64,000 bases of DNA from Acidimicrobiia bacterium (lineage in GTDB: Bacteria; Actinomycetota; Acidimicrobiia; Spongiisociales; JAHEDJ01). The DNA lies in NCBI GenBank assembly GCA_029210695.1, contig JARGFH010000014.1, positions 1 through 64,000 on the forward strand. Reading direction: 5' to 3'. Below the pieces are notes generated by a model, which was given only the letters and a program-made list of their open reading frames with translations, had not been told where the DNA came from and did no database searches. Shown here one piece after another: positions 38,356-47,906 of the stretch. The translations under genes were made by a program, and so were the position numbers. Position 1 is the first letter of the stretch. Each line of letters begins with the position of its first letter.

Positions 38356-40871
38356 GTGGCCACCCCTTCCGCTAGCTCGGATTCGTTTCCGAGGCTCGCT
38401 ACCGAGGGCCAGGGTCCAACCATCAGTCGCCCGGCGGTACCGGGGGTCGTCGAGAAGGCGTCGGCGACCGCCGGATCCTCCGGCGTGGCGATACGGACCA
38501 GCCCGAGCCGTCCCCTCGGGTCGCGCATCAGACACTCACCAGTCCCGAGCGAGGTGACCGTCGCGAGGTTCTCGTCGCGGTCGTCGGAACCGAGGAACCG
38601 CAACGCGGCCGGAGCGGCCTGGTGCGGTTGGCGGAACACCATCCGGTACCCCAACAGCGCATCAACATCCTCACCGTCGCCGGTGAGGTCGGTCGGGAGC
38701 TGGCTGAACGCCCACACCGCGGCGTAGTGTTTGCGGCCGTCCCGGATCAGATCCATCACCAACCCGTGCCCCTGCGTGCTCGCGGTGAGGGCGTGGGCTT
38801 CGTCGAGCAGTAGTGCGGCGAACCGGTCGCTGCTGCGGAACAGCATCCGCCTGGAGAACGCCGCGACCAGGTACAAGATGGCCTGACCGAGCAGCTCCTC
38901 GGGAAGCTGGTCGTCTCGGGGTGTGCCGGTGCGGGGGAGGCGGAGTCCGGGGATGTGGAAGCACACATAGTCGCCGCTCAGGTTCACTACGGGTCCGGGG
39001 TCGTCGAAGACGAGCCGGCCGTACGAGACCCCAGCGAGAGCGGACAGTTTCTCGGCAACCTCGCTCCCGGGTCCGCCGCTCGACTCGAGGTGGGCGATCA
39101 GATCTCGGAGACGTGGCTGCGTCCCGGTTTCAACGGCCGACTCGAGGGTGTGTTGGGCGGCCCGGTAGCAGTGGGCGGCGGCAGCGGAGCCCGGTGGGGT
39201 GGCGGTGAGCAGGGTGATGAACCCGACGCCGTAGCGGAGCCGCAGCTCGTCGCTGTCGAACACCTGAAACGGGTCGAGCCCGACCTTTGCGTCGGCGGAG
39301 ATCTCCACGATCTGTGTCTCGCCGGTCAGGATGGCGGCGAGTTGTCCGTATTCGCAGGTGTCGGTGCGGTCGACCACGACCACCTGGCCGCCCATTGCCA
39401 CCGTGTTGTAGGCGAGGGTCTTGGCCAGGAAGCTCTTACCCGACCCGAGCTCCCCGATCGCCGCCAACGACCCGGACCGGTTCAGATCACGCGGCCCATG
39501 CGCCGGATCGAGGAACACCGGCACCGGGTATTGGGCGTCGAGCGAGTGGCCGAGCAGCATCCCACCCGGGTCACCGACACCGGACCCGGCGAACGGCATC
39601 GCCGACGCCAACCCATCCGGCAACAGGTCCTGTGCATACTCGCGCACCACCGGCGGCGACGCCGACCCGGGGAGCATGGCGGTGAAACAGGAGAGCTGGG
39701 CGCCGGTGGGTCGGTAGAAGTTGAACTCCGCCCCCCGGAACGAGGCTTCGAGGATCCCCACCCGCCGTTCCACCTCACCGAGATGCCGGTGCGCAACGGC
39801 GACGATGGTGGTGGCCCGGAACGCAGGCAGCGCCGGGTTGGATTCGAGGCGTGCCCGGTGTTCGTCGACCATGTCAACCGAGCTGGCCAGGGTGGTGGCG
39901 GGACCGGCCGGGTCGCCACCCGGTTCGGTCAGCTGCCCCACCAGGTTCCGTTTGGCCCGCAGGGCGCGCCGGCGGGCCGCCTGGTTGTCGATCTTCTCGA
40001 TCCGGAGTGCCCAGTCGACGGGGAAGGGGAGTTGGTCGTCGAGATGCCACAGCCACTCGCCGGACCCGTATGGGAACGACCACGACGCCGGAAGCTCGGC
40101 GAGACACGAGAACGCCTGATGGGCGGTCCCATAGTCGGGGTGCTCGACGGTGAGGTAGCGCCGATGCGACAGTCGGTCAGGGTCGCTGCGGCGGCCTCCC
40201 TCGAAGTAGACGGCGTCCCGATCCAGCCGCACCACCGACACCCGATCGCGCTCGCTGTCGACGGAAGTGGGAGGTTCGATCAACCCGCGCAGCACGGCCC
40301 GCTCGAACAGCCACCGCAGCTCTGGTGATCGGAGCGGCCGCAACCCGAGATGTTGGCCCAACTGATCGGCCAGCGATCGGCTCGCCGCCATCGCCGCCGC
40401 CACCCGCCTCGAACCGGGAGTCGCCGCCGGAGTACCGAACGTCGCCGCCACCTCTCCCGCTGCCGTGCGCAGCCGATCCACCACACGGCGAGTCCCGCCC
40501 GGTTCGGGAAGCTGGATAGCGAGGAACCAGCGTCGCTCGTACACCGGCTCACCAGCGAGACGGAGCGCGGTACGACGTGCCAGCCCAACCCAGCTCGCCG
40601 ACCTCTCTACCGCGTCGCCGCTGATGCGTCGCTCCAGCTCGTCAGCGGACAGCTCGACAGCCACGGACAGGACGAGCGAGTGGGCCGGGAGACCGAGCAG
40701 GGCGGCCACGGTGCGGGCGTGGGCGTCCCTGGCATCGCGGGTCGACCGGTGCGGGTAGGCGAACGGACCCACCTCAAAGCACACCCACGCCGTACCGTCG
40801 GTGCCCCACACGAGATGGTCGTTGATGCCGTGGACCGGGAGCGGGCTACCCATCCGACACCTCGCCGTCAT
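38352..40871 (-). CDS. VirB4/TraC-like secretion ATPase
   Basis: An 839-residue protein with the two-part VirB4 layout: an N-terminal half that docks to the membrane complex and a C-terminal RecA-like ATPase with Walker A GELGSGKSF (around 470-480), Walker B ALLLDEAHAL and an AVWAFSQLPTDL arginine-finger region. It powers assembly and DNA transfer. The start may be ATG 40871 or ATG 40853 (MGSPLPVHG); the second gives a smaller overlap with the upstream gene. Confidence 0.92.
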   Translation of the reverse strand: MTARCRMGSPLPVHGINDHLVWGTDGTAWVCFEVGPFAYPHRSTRDARDAHARTVAALLGLPAHSLVLSVAVELSADELERRISGDAVERSASWVGLARRTALRLAGEPVYERRWFLAIQLPEPGGTRRVVDRLRTAAGEVAATFGTPAATPGSRRVAAAMAASRSLADQLGQHLGLRPLRSPELRWLFERAVLRGLIEPPTSVDSERDRVSVVRLDRDAVYFEGGRRSDPDRLSHRRYLTVEHPDYGTAHQAFSCLAELPASWSFPYGSGEWLWHLDDQLPFPVDWALRIEKIDNQAARRRALRAKRNLVGQLTEPGGDPAGPATTLASSVDMVDEHRARLESNPALPAFRATTIVAVAHRHLGEVERRVGILEASFRGAEFNFYRPTGAQLSCFTAMLPGSASPPVVREYAQDLLPDGLASAMPFAGSGVGDPGGMLLGHSLDAQYPVPVFLDPAHGPRDLNRSGSLAAIGELGSGKSFLAKTLAYNTVAMGGQVVVVDRTDTCEYGQLAAILTGETQIVEISADAKVGLDPFQVFDSDELRLRYGVGFITLLTATPPGSAAAAHCYRAAQHTLESAVETGTQPRLRDLIAHLESSGGPGSEVAEKLSALAGVSYGRLVFDDPGPVVNLSGDYVCFHIPGLRLPRTGTPRDDQLPEELLGQAILYLVAAFSRRMLFRSSDRFAALLLDEAHALTASTQGHGLVMDLIRDGRKHYAAVWAFSQLPTDLTGDGEDVDALLGYRMVFRQPHQAAPAALRFLGSDDRDENLATVTSLGTGECLMRDPRGRLGLVRIATPEDPAVADAFSTTPGTAGRLMVGPWPSVASLGNESELAEGVAT

Positions 40872-41265
40872 GCTGGCCTCGAGTGATCACGACACGCACA
40901 GGGCGCGCCCTCACCGGTCGAGGGATTGGAACGGGCGCTCCGTTGCGGACCCCGCGGCGACACCCCGGCGACACAAGGACGGTGGCGACGCCGACCGCCA
41001 CCAGGAATGGAGAGCGTCCCTCGATCCGCCAGTGCCGTACCGCCCACGCCGAGCCGGCCACCGCCAGAGCGAAGACCGCCAGGTTGCCGACAGCACCCAG
41101 ATGCGCCCACATCGGACGAGTGATCAGCAGCAGACCGCTGGTAGCGGCGACCGCACCCAGCTGCGATGCCGACAGCGCCCACGGCAAACGCCACCCGGCG
41201 ACGTGGCCGATGATCACTGGATGCCGCAGCGCCTGCGTGTACGAGAAGTAGACGTCGGTGTCCAT
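40846..41265 (-). CDS. Small membrane protein, TcpE/PrgI/VirB3-like
   Basis: A 139-residue protein from ATG 41265. Residues 15-110 hold HPVIIGHVAGWRLPWALSASQL and two or three hydrophobic stretches, the common pattern of small membrane partners encoded directly before the VirB4-type ATPase (PrgI/TcpE/VirB3). It starts 5 bp after the upstream stop and overlaps the VirB4 gene. Assignment rests on position and topology. Confidence 0.7.
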   Translation of the reverse strand: MDTDVYFSYTQALRHPVIIGHVAGWRLPWALSASQLGAVAATSGLLLITRPMWAHLGAVGNLAVFALAVAGSAWAVRHWRIEGRSPFLVAVGVATVLVSPGCRRGVRNGAPVPIPRPVRARPVRVVITRGQHDGEVSDG

Positions 41266-41270
41266 GGCGG

Positions 41271-41531
41271 TCACACCGATCCGGCGGACACCACGACGAC
41301 GTGGGCAGGTGGCGCGAGGGCGCCGACATCCTCGGCGACCTTGTTCTGGAGCCAGTCGGTGGCGTTGATGGCGAATAGGACGATCGCCGCCAGGATGATC
41401 ACCCCGATCACGGCCGAGACGGTGCGTTTCACCAGCCACGACCACAAGATCATCCCGATGGCGATCAGTACCGCCGCCGCAATGGCCAGATTGGTCAGAT
41501 TCCCGACCACGTTCTGTGCTGTGTCAATCAT
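41271..41531 (-). CDS. Two-segment membrane protein, pilin-like position
   Basis: An 86-residue protein with two hydrophobic helices (about 13-35 and 38-58) separated by a short basic turn (VKR). Size, topology and position between the VirB8-like and VirB3-like genes recall TrbC/VirB2 pilins or TcpD, but there is no signal peptide and no diagnostic motif. Ribosome site AAAGGACG precedes ATG 41531. Confidence 0.65.
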   Translation of the reverse strand: MIDTAQNVVGNLTNLAIAAAVLIAIGMILWSWLVKRTVSAVIGVIILAAIVLFAINATDWLQNKVAEDVGALAPPAHVVVVSAGSV

Positions 41532-41544
41532 GTCGTGCGTCCTT

Positions 41545-42471
41545 TCAATCGGTGTCTGTTGTTACGAGAAGGGGAGCGGGGAGGAGATCGGAAACTTCCC
41601 AGCGGCCGTCACGCTGAGAGACCATCAGCGAGTACTCAAGGAGCTGTGCCCGGCCGTCGGAATCGGTCCCACGGACGAGGACGGAGATGGGAGTGACGCC
41701 GTCTGATGGTTCGGCCGATCCGGCTGCTGCGACCTCGATCTCGACAAAGGGTGGAGGCTGGACTGCGACGATCTCGAGCGCAGGAGCGACGTACCGGGTC
41801 AGGTCGCCCTCACTCGCGAGGTAGGCGGCGAAGAACTCGGCCAACAGCTCGGCGACCGCCGGCTCGACATCGAGACCATCGAGACGGTCAACCAGCAACG
41901 CGGGTGCTTCCACGTTGGGCGGCGCTGAGATCAGCGAGGGGAGACCGGTTGCTGTCCAGCCGTTCCTGGTCTCGGCAACACCCACAGCGAAGAACCGGGT
42001 CCCCGTCGGCACCGTGGCGGGCGCCCGGCCCGGCTCGGTCACGTGCGCAACGACCTCGGCTGCAACCGTCACCGCGTAGTAGCCCGGGGCCACTTCTTGC
42101 GCACCCAGGCTGACGGTGCTGGTCGCCGACCACGCTCCATCCTGGACACTTGTGGGGGAGTCCGCGCCGAGTATTGATTCGGCACCGCCGGACGACTCCG
42201 CACCCGCTGCCACGTACGAGGCAATGAACAGCTCAGCGAAACCCTCCGCCCCGGATGTGTCGATCGCAGTTGCGGTCGCGGGTTGAGCGGCAGCCGCATC
42301 GACACGGGCATCCAGTGATGCCAGCTTGCCGGCGATGATGAGCGCGGCGGCGGGCCCGGACACCACCAGAAGCCACAACACGACGTGGAGGATTCGCACC
42401 GTGACCGCGGGGCTCAACCAGTCACGGACGCTTCCCTCGGAGGAAGCCACACGGTCGGTGCCGGTGTTCAT
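41545..42471 (-). CDS. TcpC/VirB8-like transfer protein
   Basis: A 308-residue protein with a short cytoplasmic N-terminus, one membrane anchor (about 28-48) and a large outer domain made of two similar NTF2-like halves (AELFIASYVAAG ... and AELLAEFFAAYLASEGD ...). This is the layout of TcpC in Gram-positive conjugation, the relative of VirB8. It is a scaffold of the channel. Its ATG overlaps the upstream stop by four bases. Confidence 0.8.
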   Translation of the reverse strand: MNTGTDRVASSEGSVRDWLSPAVTVRILHVVLWLLVVSGPAAALIIAGKLASLDARVDAAAAQPATATAIDTSGAEGFAELFIASYVAAGAESSGGAESILGADSPTSVQDGAWSATSTVSLGAQEVAPGYYAVTVAAEVVAHVTEPGRAPATVPTGTRFFAVGVAETRNGWTATGLPSLISAPPNVEAPALLVDRLDGLDVEPAVAELLAEFFAAYLASEGDLTRYVAPALEIVAVQPPPFVEIEVAAAGSAEPSDGVTPISVLVRGTDSDGRAQLLEYSLMVSQRDGRWEVSDLLPAPLLVTTDTD

Positions 42472-42785
42472 GCGAGCCCCATCGATCGGGCCGGCTGCCG
42501 ACTGTCCCGGCGAGTAGTTGATAGCTGTCGCCGAAGAGCCTCGGTACGAGCCGCCTCAGCCCGCCAGTAGCCGTCCTCGAAGAACGCCGTCACCCGACCC
42601 GCCAGATCACGAGGCGGCAACATGCCGCCGGTGTTCAACAGGTCATCGAGCAGATCGCACCAAACATCCCATCCAGTGCGGATGCGCCGATCCAGCTCCA
42701 CATCGCTCAGCTGACGGGCGTCAGGGTCGGGCTCCGGCTCGACTGCAGCCAGTTTCCGGGGACTCGGTAGGTTTGAGGTGGTCAT
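42468..42785 (-). CDS. Small hydrophilic protein of transfer operon
   Basis: A 105-residue protein with a clear ribosome site (AGGTAAGGA) before ATG 42785. Helical, rich in Arg and Asp, no membrane segment. No family recognised. Its stop overlaps the start of the TcpC-like gene, so the two are translationally coupled. It is separated by 97 bp from the regulator gene upstream. Confidence 0.6.
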   Translation of the reverse strand: MTTSNLPSPRKLAAVEPEPDPDARQLSDVELDRRIRTGWDVWCDLLDDLLNTGGMLPPRDLAGRVTAFFEDGYWRAEAARTEALRRQLSTTRRDSRQPARSMGLA

Positions 42786-42882
42786 GGGTTCCTTACCTTC
42801 CTGTCGTGCCGTGTTTGGTCGATCGAACCGGTAAGGGGCAGGCCGATGACCGGGACGCGACGGCTTCTTTCTCTTCCACGGG

Positions 42883-43659
42883 TCACAGCGCCAGACTCAG
42901 GCTGCGGCGCACCCGACGTTCCGCCCGCAACCGTCGCTGCCGCAACGTCTGAGGATCCACATGCTCAGAAGACGCCAGCTCGTTGATCGAGAACCCAGCA
43001 GCGCGCGACATCACAACCAGACGCGCCGCGTCCTCCCGCAGATGTGCCCGCTGCTGCACCCACTCCACGAGCGTCTCGAGCCGCTGCTCGTCAGCTGATG
43101 CGTCGATGACCTCCGAGCTAGCGTCGAGGTTGCGGTAGTCCTCGACGAAGACCAACGGCTCCGAGCGCTCCCGGACAGCCGACCGCAGAACCCGGCGCCT
43201 CGTATTGCTGTAGATCCGGAAGCTCGGCTGCGTACCTGCCGGCTCAGTCGCGCACCACGAGATCACGTCCAGCGCCGTCGCCACGACCCGCGCTGAGCGC
43301 TCCTCGACATCCCATCCGCGGATCCCGACGATCAGGCTCTTCAGCCCTGGGAGGACCACCTGCAGCGCCACCCGCCTGGCGAGGCCGTCGTCAACGGCTC
43401 GCTCGAGCAGTGTGGACAGGACCTGGTCCCGCTCCGCCCAACTCGCGACATCCCGCCGCTGCGCAGCCGACACCAGCTCATCACCGTCGGTGAAGGCCAG
43501 CCGGTCGTCGCCTGTCGACCAGGCGAGGAGGCGGTCACGCAGGCACGTCGACTGGGACAAGACCCGCCACTCCGCATCAAGCCGGCGAATCAACTCACTA
43601 TCCGCCGCTTGTGACGGGCGGCCTCTCAGCCACGCGGTGCTCCTCTCGTGTGCCTTCAC
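42883..43659 (-). CDS. Sigma-factor-like HTH protein heading the transfer operon
   Basis: A 258-residue protein from GTG 43659. The last 70 residues (LVEWVQQRAHLREDAARLVVMSRAAGFSINELASSEHVDPQTLRQRRLRAERRV in outline) have the shape of a sigma-70 region 4 helix-turn-helix. The N-terminal 170 residues are helical with no clear region 2. It is preceded by two TGACAGGGT sites (minus orientation) and the 20-mer shared with the primase promoter. Likely role: transcription activator of the transfer genes. Confidence 0.65.
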   Translation of the reverse strand: MKAHERSTAWLRGRPSQAADSELIRRLDAEWRVLSQSTCLRDRLLAWSTGDDRLAFTDGDELVSAAQRRDVASWAERDQVLSTLLERAVDDGLARRVALQVVLPGLKSLIVGIRGWDVEERSARVVATALDVISWCATEPAGTQPSFRIYSNTRRRVLRSAVRERSEPLVFVEDYRNLDASSEVIDASADEQRLETLVEWVQQRAHLREDAARLVVMSRAAGFSINELASSEHVDPQTLRQRRLRAERRVRRSLSLAL

Positions 43660-43914
43660 GTGAGGAGCGTCCGCGCGAACCCTGTCACCAGAATGTCATC
43701 AACCCTGTCAGAAACCCTCCAAACCTGGGAACGTCGCTTGGAATGTCGCTTGGTTGGCGACGCCAGAGGAGTTTGCTTGTGAACGCAGTCCAGCTGCGGC
43801 TCGCCACAGATTCCGACGAACTGCGTTCTCGATCGGACTCCCGTGGTGTCGATTCCCGTGTGCAGGGTGTCAATGCCTTGCGCACGCAGCCGATTCCAGT
43901 GGCCCTGTCAGTTG
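43660..43914. promoter_or_regulatory. Upstream region of transfer operon with repeated operator motif
   Basis: This 255-bp gap carries ACCCTGTCA at 43679-43687 and 43702-43710, the second inside the 20-mer CCCTGTCAGAAACCCTCCAA (43703-43722) that also precedes the primase gene. A weaker copy lies at 43903-43910. All read in the direction of the minus-strand transfer operon. No gene is supported here. Confidence 0.65.
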
Positions 43915-45705
43915 TCAGGTTGCCTTGTAGGGGATGAAGTAGTGGCCGCCACCGTCGGGGCCTCGGGCATGGCTTGCCTCGATCAGATGGGTGCCGGGCG
44001 CGGAGCTTCCAAGGTGACCAGCGAGGAGGCTGACAAGCGAGCCGGCAAGACATGCGAGATCGGCCGCCGATCCGTGGAATGTTGGAGTTGAGCAGCCGAG
44101 GGCAGGCACGAGTTGGTCGGTCTTCCTTGGTGGTGTCCAGAATCCATGGAAGCGTTCAAGGGTCGGATCGGTGTGCACTGCGAGCCAGGTGGCGTCGTCG
44201 ATGGTGGCCGGCCCGAACGGGGCGGCGGGATCCGCAACGGCGAGGATGCCGAGTGTTGCGCTTCGCGGATCGGTGGCGACTTGTGCGATGAGGGGTCGGC
44301 CAGAAGCGGCCCGCGCCCACTCATCGAGCCGCGCTCCGACTGTGACGTTGATCGTTGCGTCGATCAGGATGTCGGTCGTCGGGACATATCCGTCGGCGAG
44401 CACGTCGAGTGCACTAGACGGCTCGGCGGACACCTCAAGGTCGTCGGAGATCGCGCGGAGCCGCATTGCGAGTTGGGTTGCCTTGGGGAGGCCGACGTCA
44501 TCCTCCGTGTAATTCTGTCGCACCAGGAGCCCGCCAGCCACAGCTCCTGTGTCCCGGAGGACGAAGCGTCGGGCACCCGCACGGGCAATGAACTCGGCCA
44601 TCCATGAACCGAGGCCACCGCAGCCCCAAATCTCGATGGTCTTGTCTGTGTAGGCCGATGTAGGTCGTTGGTGGTCGCGACGAGTGGCGATTTCAGTCCG
44701 TTCATCAGACACGGTGATCCATCCGATCGGCAGGTTGTGTAGGTGGCTAGCGATGGTCGCTCGCTGTGTGGCGATGCGTGGCACGGGTGCCATGGCGCAG
44801 GCGACGTAGGTAAGAGATTCGACGGCTGGGTGGGCAACCTCGACGATGATCCGAAGGGTCCCGTCGGTGAGATGAGGCAGGAGTCGTTCAACAGCTCCGA
44901 GGACTGCTACCACCGGTGGTCCCTTTGCAGCCTCGACACGGGCGAGGAGATCACCCAGGGTGGACGTACGCCCCAATCCGAGCACCATTGGCTCTTTGGT
45001 GCGAACCACGAGTGCGCTCGTCGTGCTGGCTGGGTCGTCGCCGGATCGTTTCGCCCAGCGGACCAGGTCGCTGCGATGTGGGGCGCGGCTCTCGATTGTG
45101 GCGAGGCTGATTGGCTTTCGGGGCGGGGCTGGCGTCGATGGTCGAACGATCAGGGTCCCGGCAACGCGGGGGCTGGGCGGGAGGCCTCCGATAGGGTGGT
45201 AGAGCGCAGTTCGGCTGTCGAATCGGTCGGCAGCAGCATCTTCGAGCCACTCGACCAGGCGGGCGACTACGCGATCGAGACCGAAGGCGGGGTGCCATTC
45301 GCGAGCGACATCGAGGTAGATGCAGATCGAGCAGAAGAACACATCAGGGAAGCGAACACATTGTGCCAGCACGTGGGGATAGCCAAGAAATCGCTTGTGC
45401 CGGACGACGACGGAGGGAGGCTTGTCGGGGTAGTCACGTCCGAACCAGAGTTCGAACTCCTCGCTGTTCGGCGAGATCGGCAATCCGGAGCCGACTCGAT
45501 CCAGTGTCTGCGTGGATAGGCGCAGGAGCGCGCCGTACTCGCCCTTCCCAGCCTCTAGATGCTTGGCGGCCAGAACCAGGGGGTGGCGGTTGGGGAGTTC
45601 GCGCATTTCCGCGGCTGCTCTCGTCTGCCCGGGCGTGTGCCGTCCGGCGGGCGCGGCGGCCTGCTGTCTGCGCTTCGGTCGGCGTCGCTTCGCCTTGCTC
45701 GACAT
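43915..45705 (-). CDS. cap2: CBASS E2-E1 fusion (Cap2-like)
   Basis: A 596-residue protein. A basic, probably unfolded N-terminus (1-33) precedes an E2-like region (about 34-170) with C116, C125 and C128 as candidate thioester cysteines. The C-terminal half is an E1/ThiF-type adenylation domain: IWGCGGLGSWMAEFIARAG (about 357-375, nucleotide-binding), LVRQNYTEDDVGLPKA, and ALGCSTPTFHGSAAD with the candidate E1 cysteine. Such fusions in type II CBASS attach the C-terminus of the CD-NTase to targets and prime the enzyme. It begins 9 bp after the CD-NTase stop. No Cap3 (JAB) deconjugase gene is adjacent. Confidence 0.85.
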   Translation of the reverse strand: MSSKAKRRRPKRRQQAAAPAGRHTPGQTRAAAEMRELPNRHPLVLAAKHLEAGKGEYGALLRLSTQTLDRVGSGLPISPNSEEFELWFGRDYPDKPPSVVVRHKRFLGYPHVLAQCVRFPDVFFCSICIYLDVAREWHPAFGLDRVVARLVEWLEDAAADRFDSRTALYHPIGGLPPSPRVAGTLIVRPSTPAPPRKPISLATIESRAPHRSDLVRWAKRSGDDPASTTSALVVRTKEPMVLGLGRTSTLGDLLARVEAAKGPPVVAVLGAVERLLPHLTDGTLRIIVEVAHPAVESLTYVACAMAPVPRIATQRATIASHLHNLPIGWITVSDERTEIATRRDHQRPTSAYTDKTIEIWGCGGLGSWMAEFIARAGARRFVLRDTGAVAGGLLVRQNYTEDDVGLPKATQLAMRLRAISDDLEVSAEPSSALDVLADGYVPTTDILIDATINVTVGARLDEWARAASGRPLIAQVATDPRSATLGILAVADPAAPFGPATIDDATWLAVHTDPTLERFHGFWTPPRKTDQLVPALGCSTPTFHGSAADLACLAGSLVSLLAGHLGSSAPGTHLIEASHARGPDGGGHYFIPYKAT

Positions 45706-45714
45706 GGTCTTGTA

Positions 45715-46731
45715 TCAGCCGCCGCGCCCGGCCCCGACGGCAGCGAGCCCTGCACCGGCGGTGCCGGCGTTGGAGGAGCCGCCACCACTCGACGTGGCCG
45801 GGAGCTTGAAGTCCAGGCCGAAGACCTTCTGCCACAACTCAAGGCTGTGTTCAATCGACGTGTCGTCCTCATACGCGACCTTGGTATCGGCCGCGATGGA
45901 CGAGATCTTCTTCCGGAATGCCTGGTAGGTGTCCTCTGTCCAGCGGTGGTCGAAGGTGATCGGGTTACCGTCGGGGTCGGTGGCACCTGAGGGATCGGCG
46001 ATGGAGGGCTTGGTTGGGTTGGCCTGGAGCCATTCGTTCAAGTCGGTGATTAGGTGGAAGAAGGTGGTTGGCAGATCCTCGTAGTAGGACGGGTCTGCGA
46101 TCTTGCTAGCTGCGTCGACTCGTTCGCCGAGCATCGCCGTGAGCAGGACGGACCGGGTGCGCCTGAAGCTATCGCGATGGTCGCGAAGGTACTTCAGCAG
46201 GCGGATGACCCGCTTGAGGTGGCCGCCGGTGGTGTCGTTCTTCTCTTTCATCCACGCGGTGAAGCCGGCGGGGTCGGTGTCTTCCCACTCGTCGCCGTCA
46301 CCGTTGACGATGACTTGACGGCCATCGCTCAGCACGACGAAAGGTACAACATCGACGTGGTAGTCGCCGGCGTACACGACGCGTACGCATCGGCACTTGG
46401 GCGGCTTGACCAAGTCCTTGTAGGTGCCGTTCCGGGCGAGTGCCGCGTGGACCACAGTGATGTACGTCTTGGGGCTATGGGCCCAGGCCTCCTGCTCGTC
46501 CATGACGAGCATGAAATCAGCGTCGAACTCCACACCGTCCGCCGGCTTGATGATCGTCCCGTGTGGCCACGAACCCTGCGGGTCGTAGTCGAGGACGATC
46601 GAGCCGATCTCACTATCGGCTTGGAGAGCGTCGAAGATTGCGGGGACACTCACGTCCAGGTTGTCGATTCGCGTCTGGTTGATATTGACCGTATTGGTCA
46701 TGAACGCGTTGAAGCTTGCAGTCATTCTCAT
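45715..46731 (-). CDS. CBASS CD-NTase (cGAS/DncV-like nucleotidyltransferase)
   Basis: A 338-residue SMODS-type nucleotidyltransferase. The GSW motif (53-55), D70 and D72 of FDADF, and D127 in HVDVVPF give the triad for two-metal catalysis. A helical C-terminal domain follows, and the last 28 residues are a flexible Gly/Ala/Ser tail ending in Gly-Gly. The tail fits the rule that Cap2 joins the CD-NTase C-terminus to targets. On phage infection the enzyme would make a cyclic oligonucleotide for the SAVED effector upstream. Its ATG overlaps the TGA of the effector gene; a second ATG lies at 46725. Confidence 0.88.
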   Translation of the reverse strand: MRMTASFNAFMTNTVNINQTRIDNLDVSVPAIFDALQADSEIGSIVLDYDPQGSWPHGTIIKPADGVEFDADFMLVMDEQEAWAHSPKTYITVVHAALARNGTYKDLVKPPKCRCVRVVYAGDYHVDVVPFVVLSDGRQVIVNGDGDEWEDTDPAGFTAWMKEKNDTTGGHLKRVIRLLKYLRDHRDSFRRTRSVLLTAMLGERVDAASKIADPSYYEDLPTTFFHLITDLNEWLQANPTKPSIADPSGATDPDGNPITFDHRWTEDTYQAFRKKISSIAADTKVAYEDDTSIEHSLELWQKVFGLDFKLPATSSGGGSSNAGTAGAGLAAVGAGRGG

Positions 46732-47906
46732 TGTGCGCTGACCTCCAGTGCAGGGTGGTAGGAGCCGTCGTCGCGTCGGTCGTAGACGACGAGGCGGGGA
46801 TGGATGCCCCAGCCGACGGAGCGGCCGAGGGTGACGCCGACCGAGACCGGTGCGGCTGGGAACACGTGGATGCGCCGGACGGTCTTGTCCGACTGCTCGA
46901 GTTGGCCGAGCATCTTGCGAACCGCTCGCTCAAACGAATCGCGCACACGACGGCTACATACCGAATCAGTATGTGGTGTGCCGTCCAACTCGACGAAATA
47001 GGTGGGAAGGCCAGCAGTCTCTGCCGGCAGCTCGGCGGGGTGGATCGTCCCTGAGGCATTGATGATTAGGACAGCGTCGGTGGCCGGACGGGGTCCGGGT
47101 GCGTGCGACGGGTCCTCGCGCCGGGCCACGAACTCAGGGTCATCGTCGGCCGCTGCCGGCCAGATCCAGTTCTCCGTGGCGCGGTGTCGTTGGAACACGT
47201 CGACGGTGAGGGCGTCATCGATGCGCGAACCGAGGTAGACAAGCAGGGGGAAGCGGGCAATCGCGAATACGCTGAGATGCGGCACGATGCCCTTCTCGAC
47301 GGCGGGCCGAAGGCGTTGAGCGATGACCTCGTCGATCCGGGAGGCTGCTGCTTTGTAGTAGCTATCGGCGGCGGTGAGTTCGCCGGAGATCTGGCGAAGG
47401 TCGATCTCGACGCCCCGGCGGTCGAAAGACAGAGCGAGTTCGGGAAACCGGTTCGAGGAGCGAAGTACTGCCTCCGTCGCAGCCTCCACGCCAAGGTCGA
47501 CAGTTGCCCCGCGCACGTGCCCCTGCATGCGGAGCAGCACCGTACGTCTGCGACCAACGGTCTCGGTAGCCTCGAAGACCCGACGCTCGTGTTCCTCCTT
47601 CAACGTGCTGATCTGCTCCACGGTCAGTAGATCGAGTTGCGCACGCTTGTCGGCGTCGGGGTGATGGAGGCCGCAGAGCAGCAGCAGGTTGTCCGCCGCA
47701 TTTCGCTGGTCGCCTGGAATCTGATGATCGCCTCGGGGGCCCGCAGCACTTGCTGCAACGTTGTGGGCGACCTCGCCGAGCAAGACCGGTCGCAGGGTCA
47801 GATCCGACTCCAGCAGGTACGCATTGCAGAAAGCGCACCGTCCACCCGAGCGTACCCACACTCTTAGTCGTTCGTTCTCCGGAACCTTGCCTCGACGTCC
47901 AGCCAT
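46728..47906 (-). CDS. cap5: CBASS effector: HNH endonuclease-SAVED (Cap5-like)
   Basis: From ATG 47906 with a GAGGTGAAG ribosome site, 392 residues. Residues 10-110 are an HNH nuclease (CAFCNAYLL, GEVAHNVA, NLLLLCGLHHPDAD). Residues 150-392 are a SAVED domain, with PATDAVLIINASG, and RRIHVFPAAPVSVGVTLGR near the end. In Cap5 effectors the cyclic nucleotide bound by SAVED drives assembly, and HNH then degrades cellular DNA. It is the first gene of a three-gene minus-strand operon and is divergent from the HTH-metallopeptidase pair. Confidence 0.92.
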   Translation of the reverse strand: MAGRRGKVPENERLRVWVRSGGRCAFCNAYLLESDLTLRPVLLGEVAHNVAASAAGPRGDHQIPGDQRNAADNLLLLCGLHHPDADKRAQLDLLTVEQISTLKEEHERRVFEATETVGRRRTVLLRMQGHVRGATVDLGVEAATEAVLRSSNRFPELALSFDRRGVEIDLRQISGELTAADSYYKAAASRIDEVIAQRLRPAVEKGIVPHLSVFAIARFPLLVYLGSRIDDALTVDVFQRHRATENWIWPAAADDDPEFVARREDPSHAPGPRPATDAVLIINASGTIHPAELPAETAGLPTYFVELDGTPHTDSVCSRRVRDSFERAVRKMLGQLEQSDKTVRRIHVFPAAPVSVGVTLGRSVGWGIHPRLVVYDRRDDGSYHPALEVSAQ

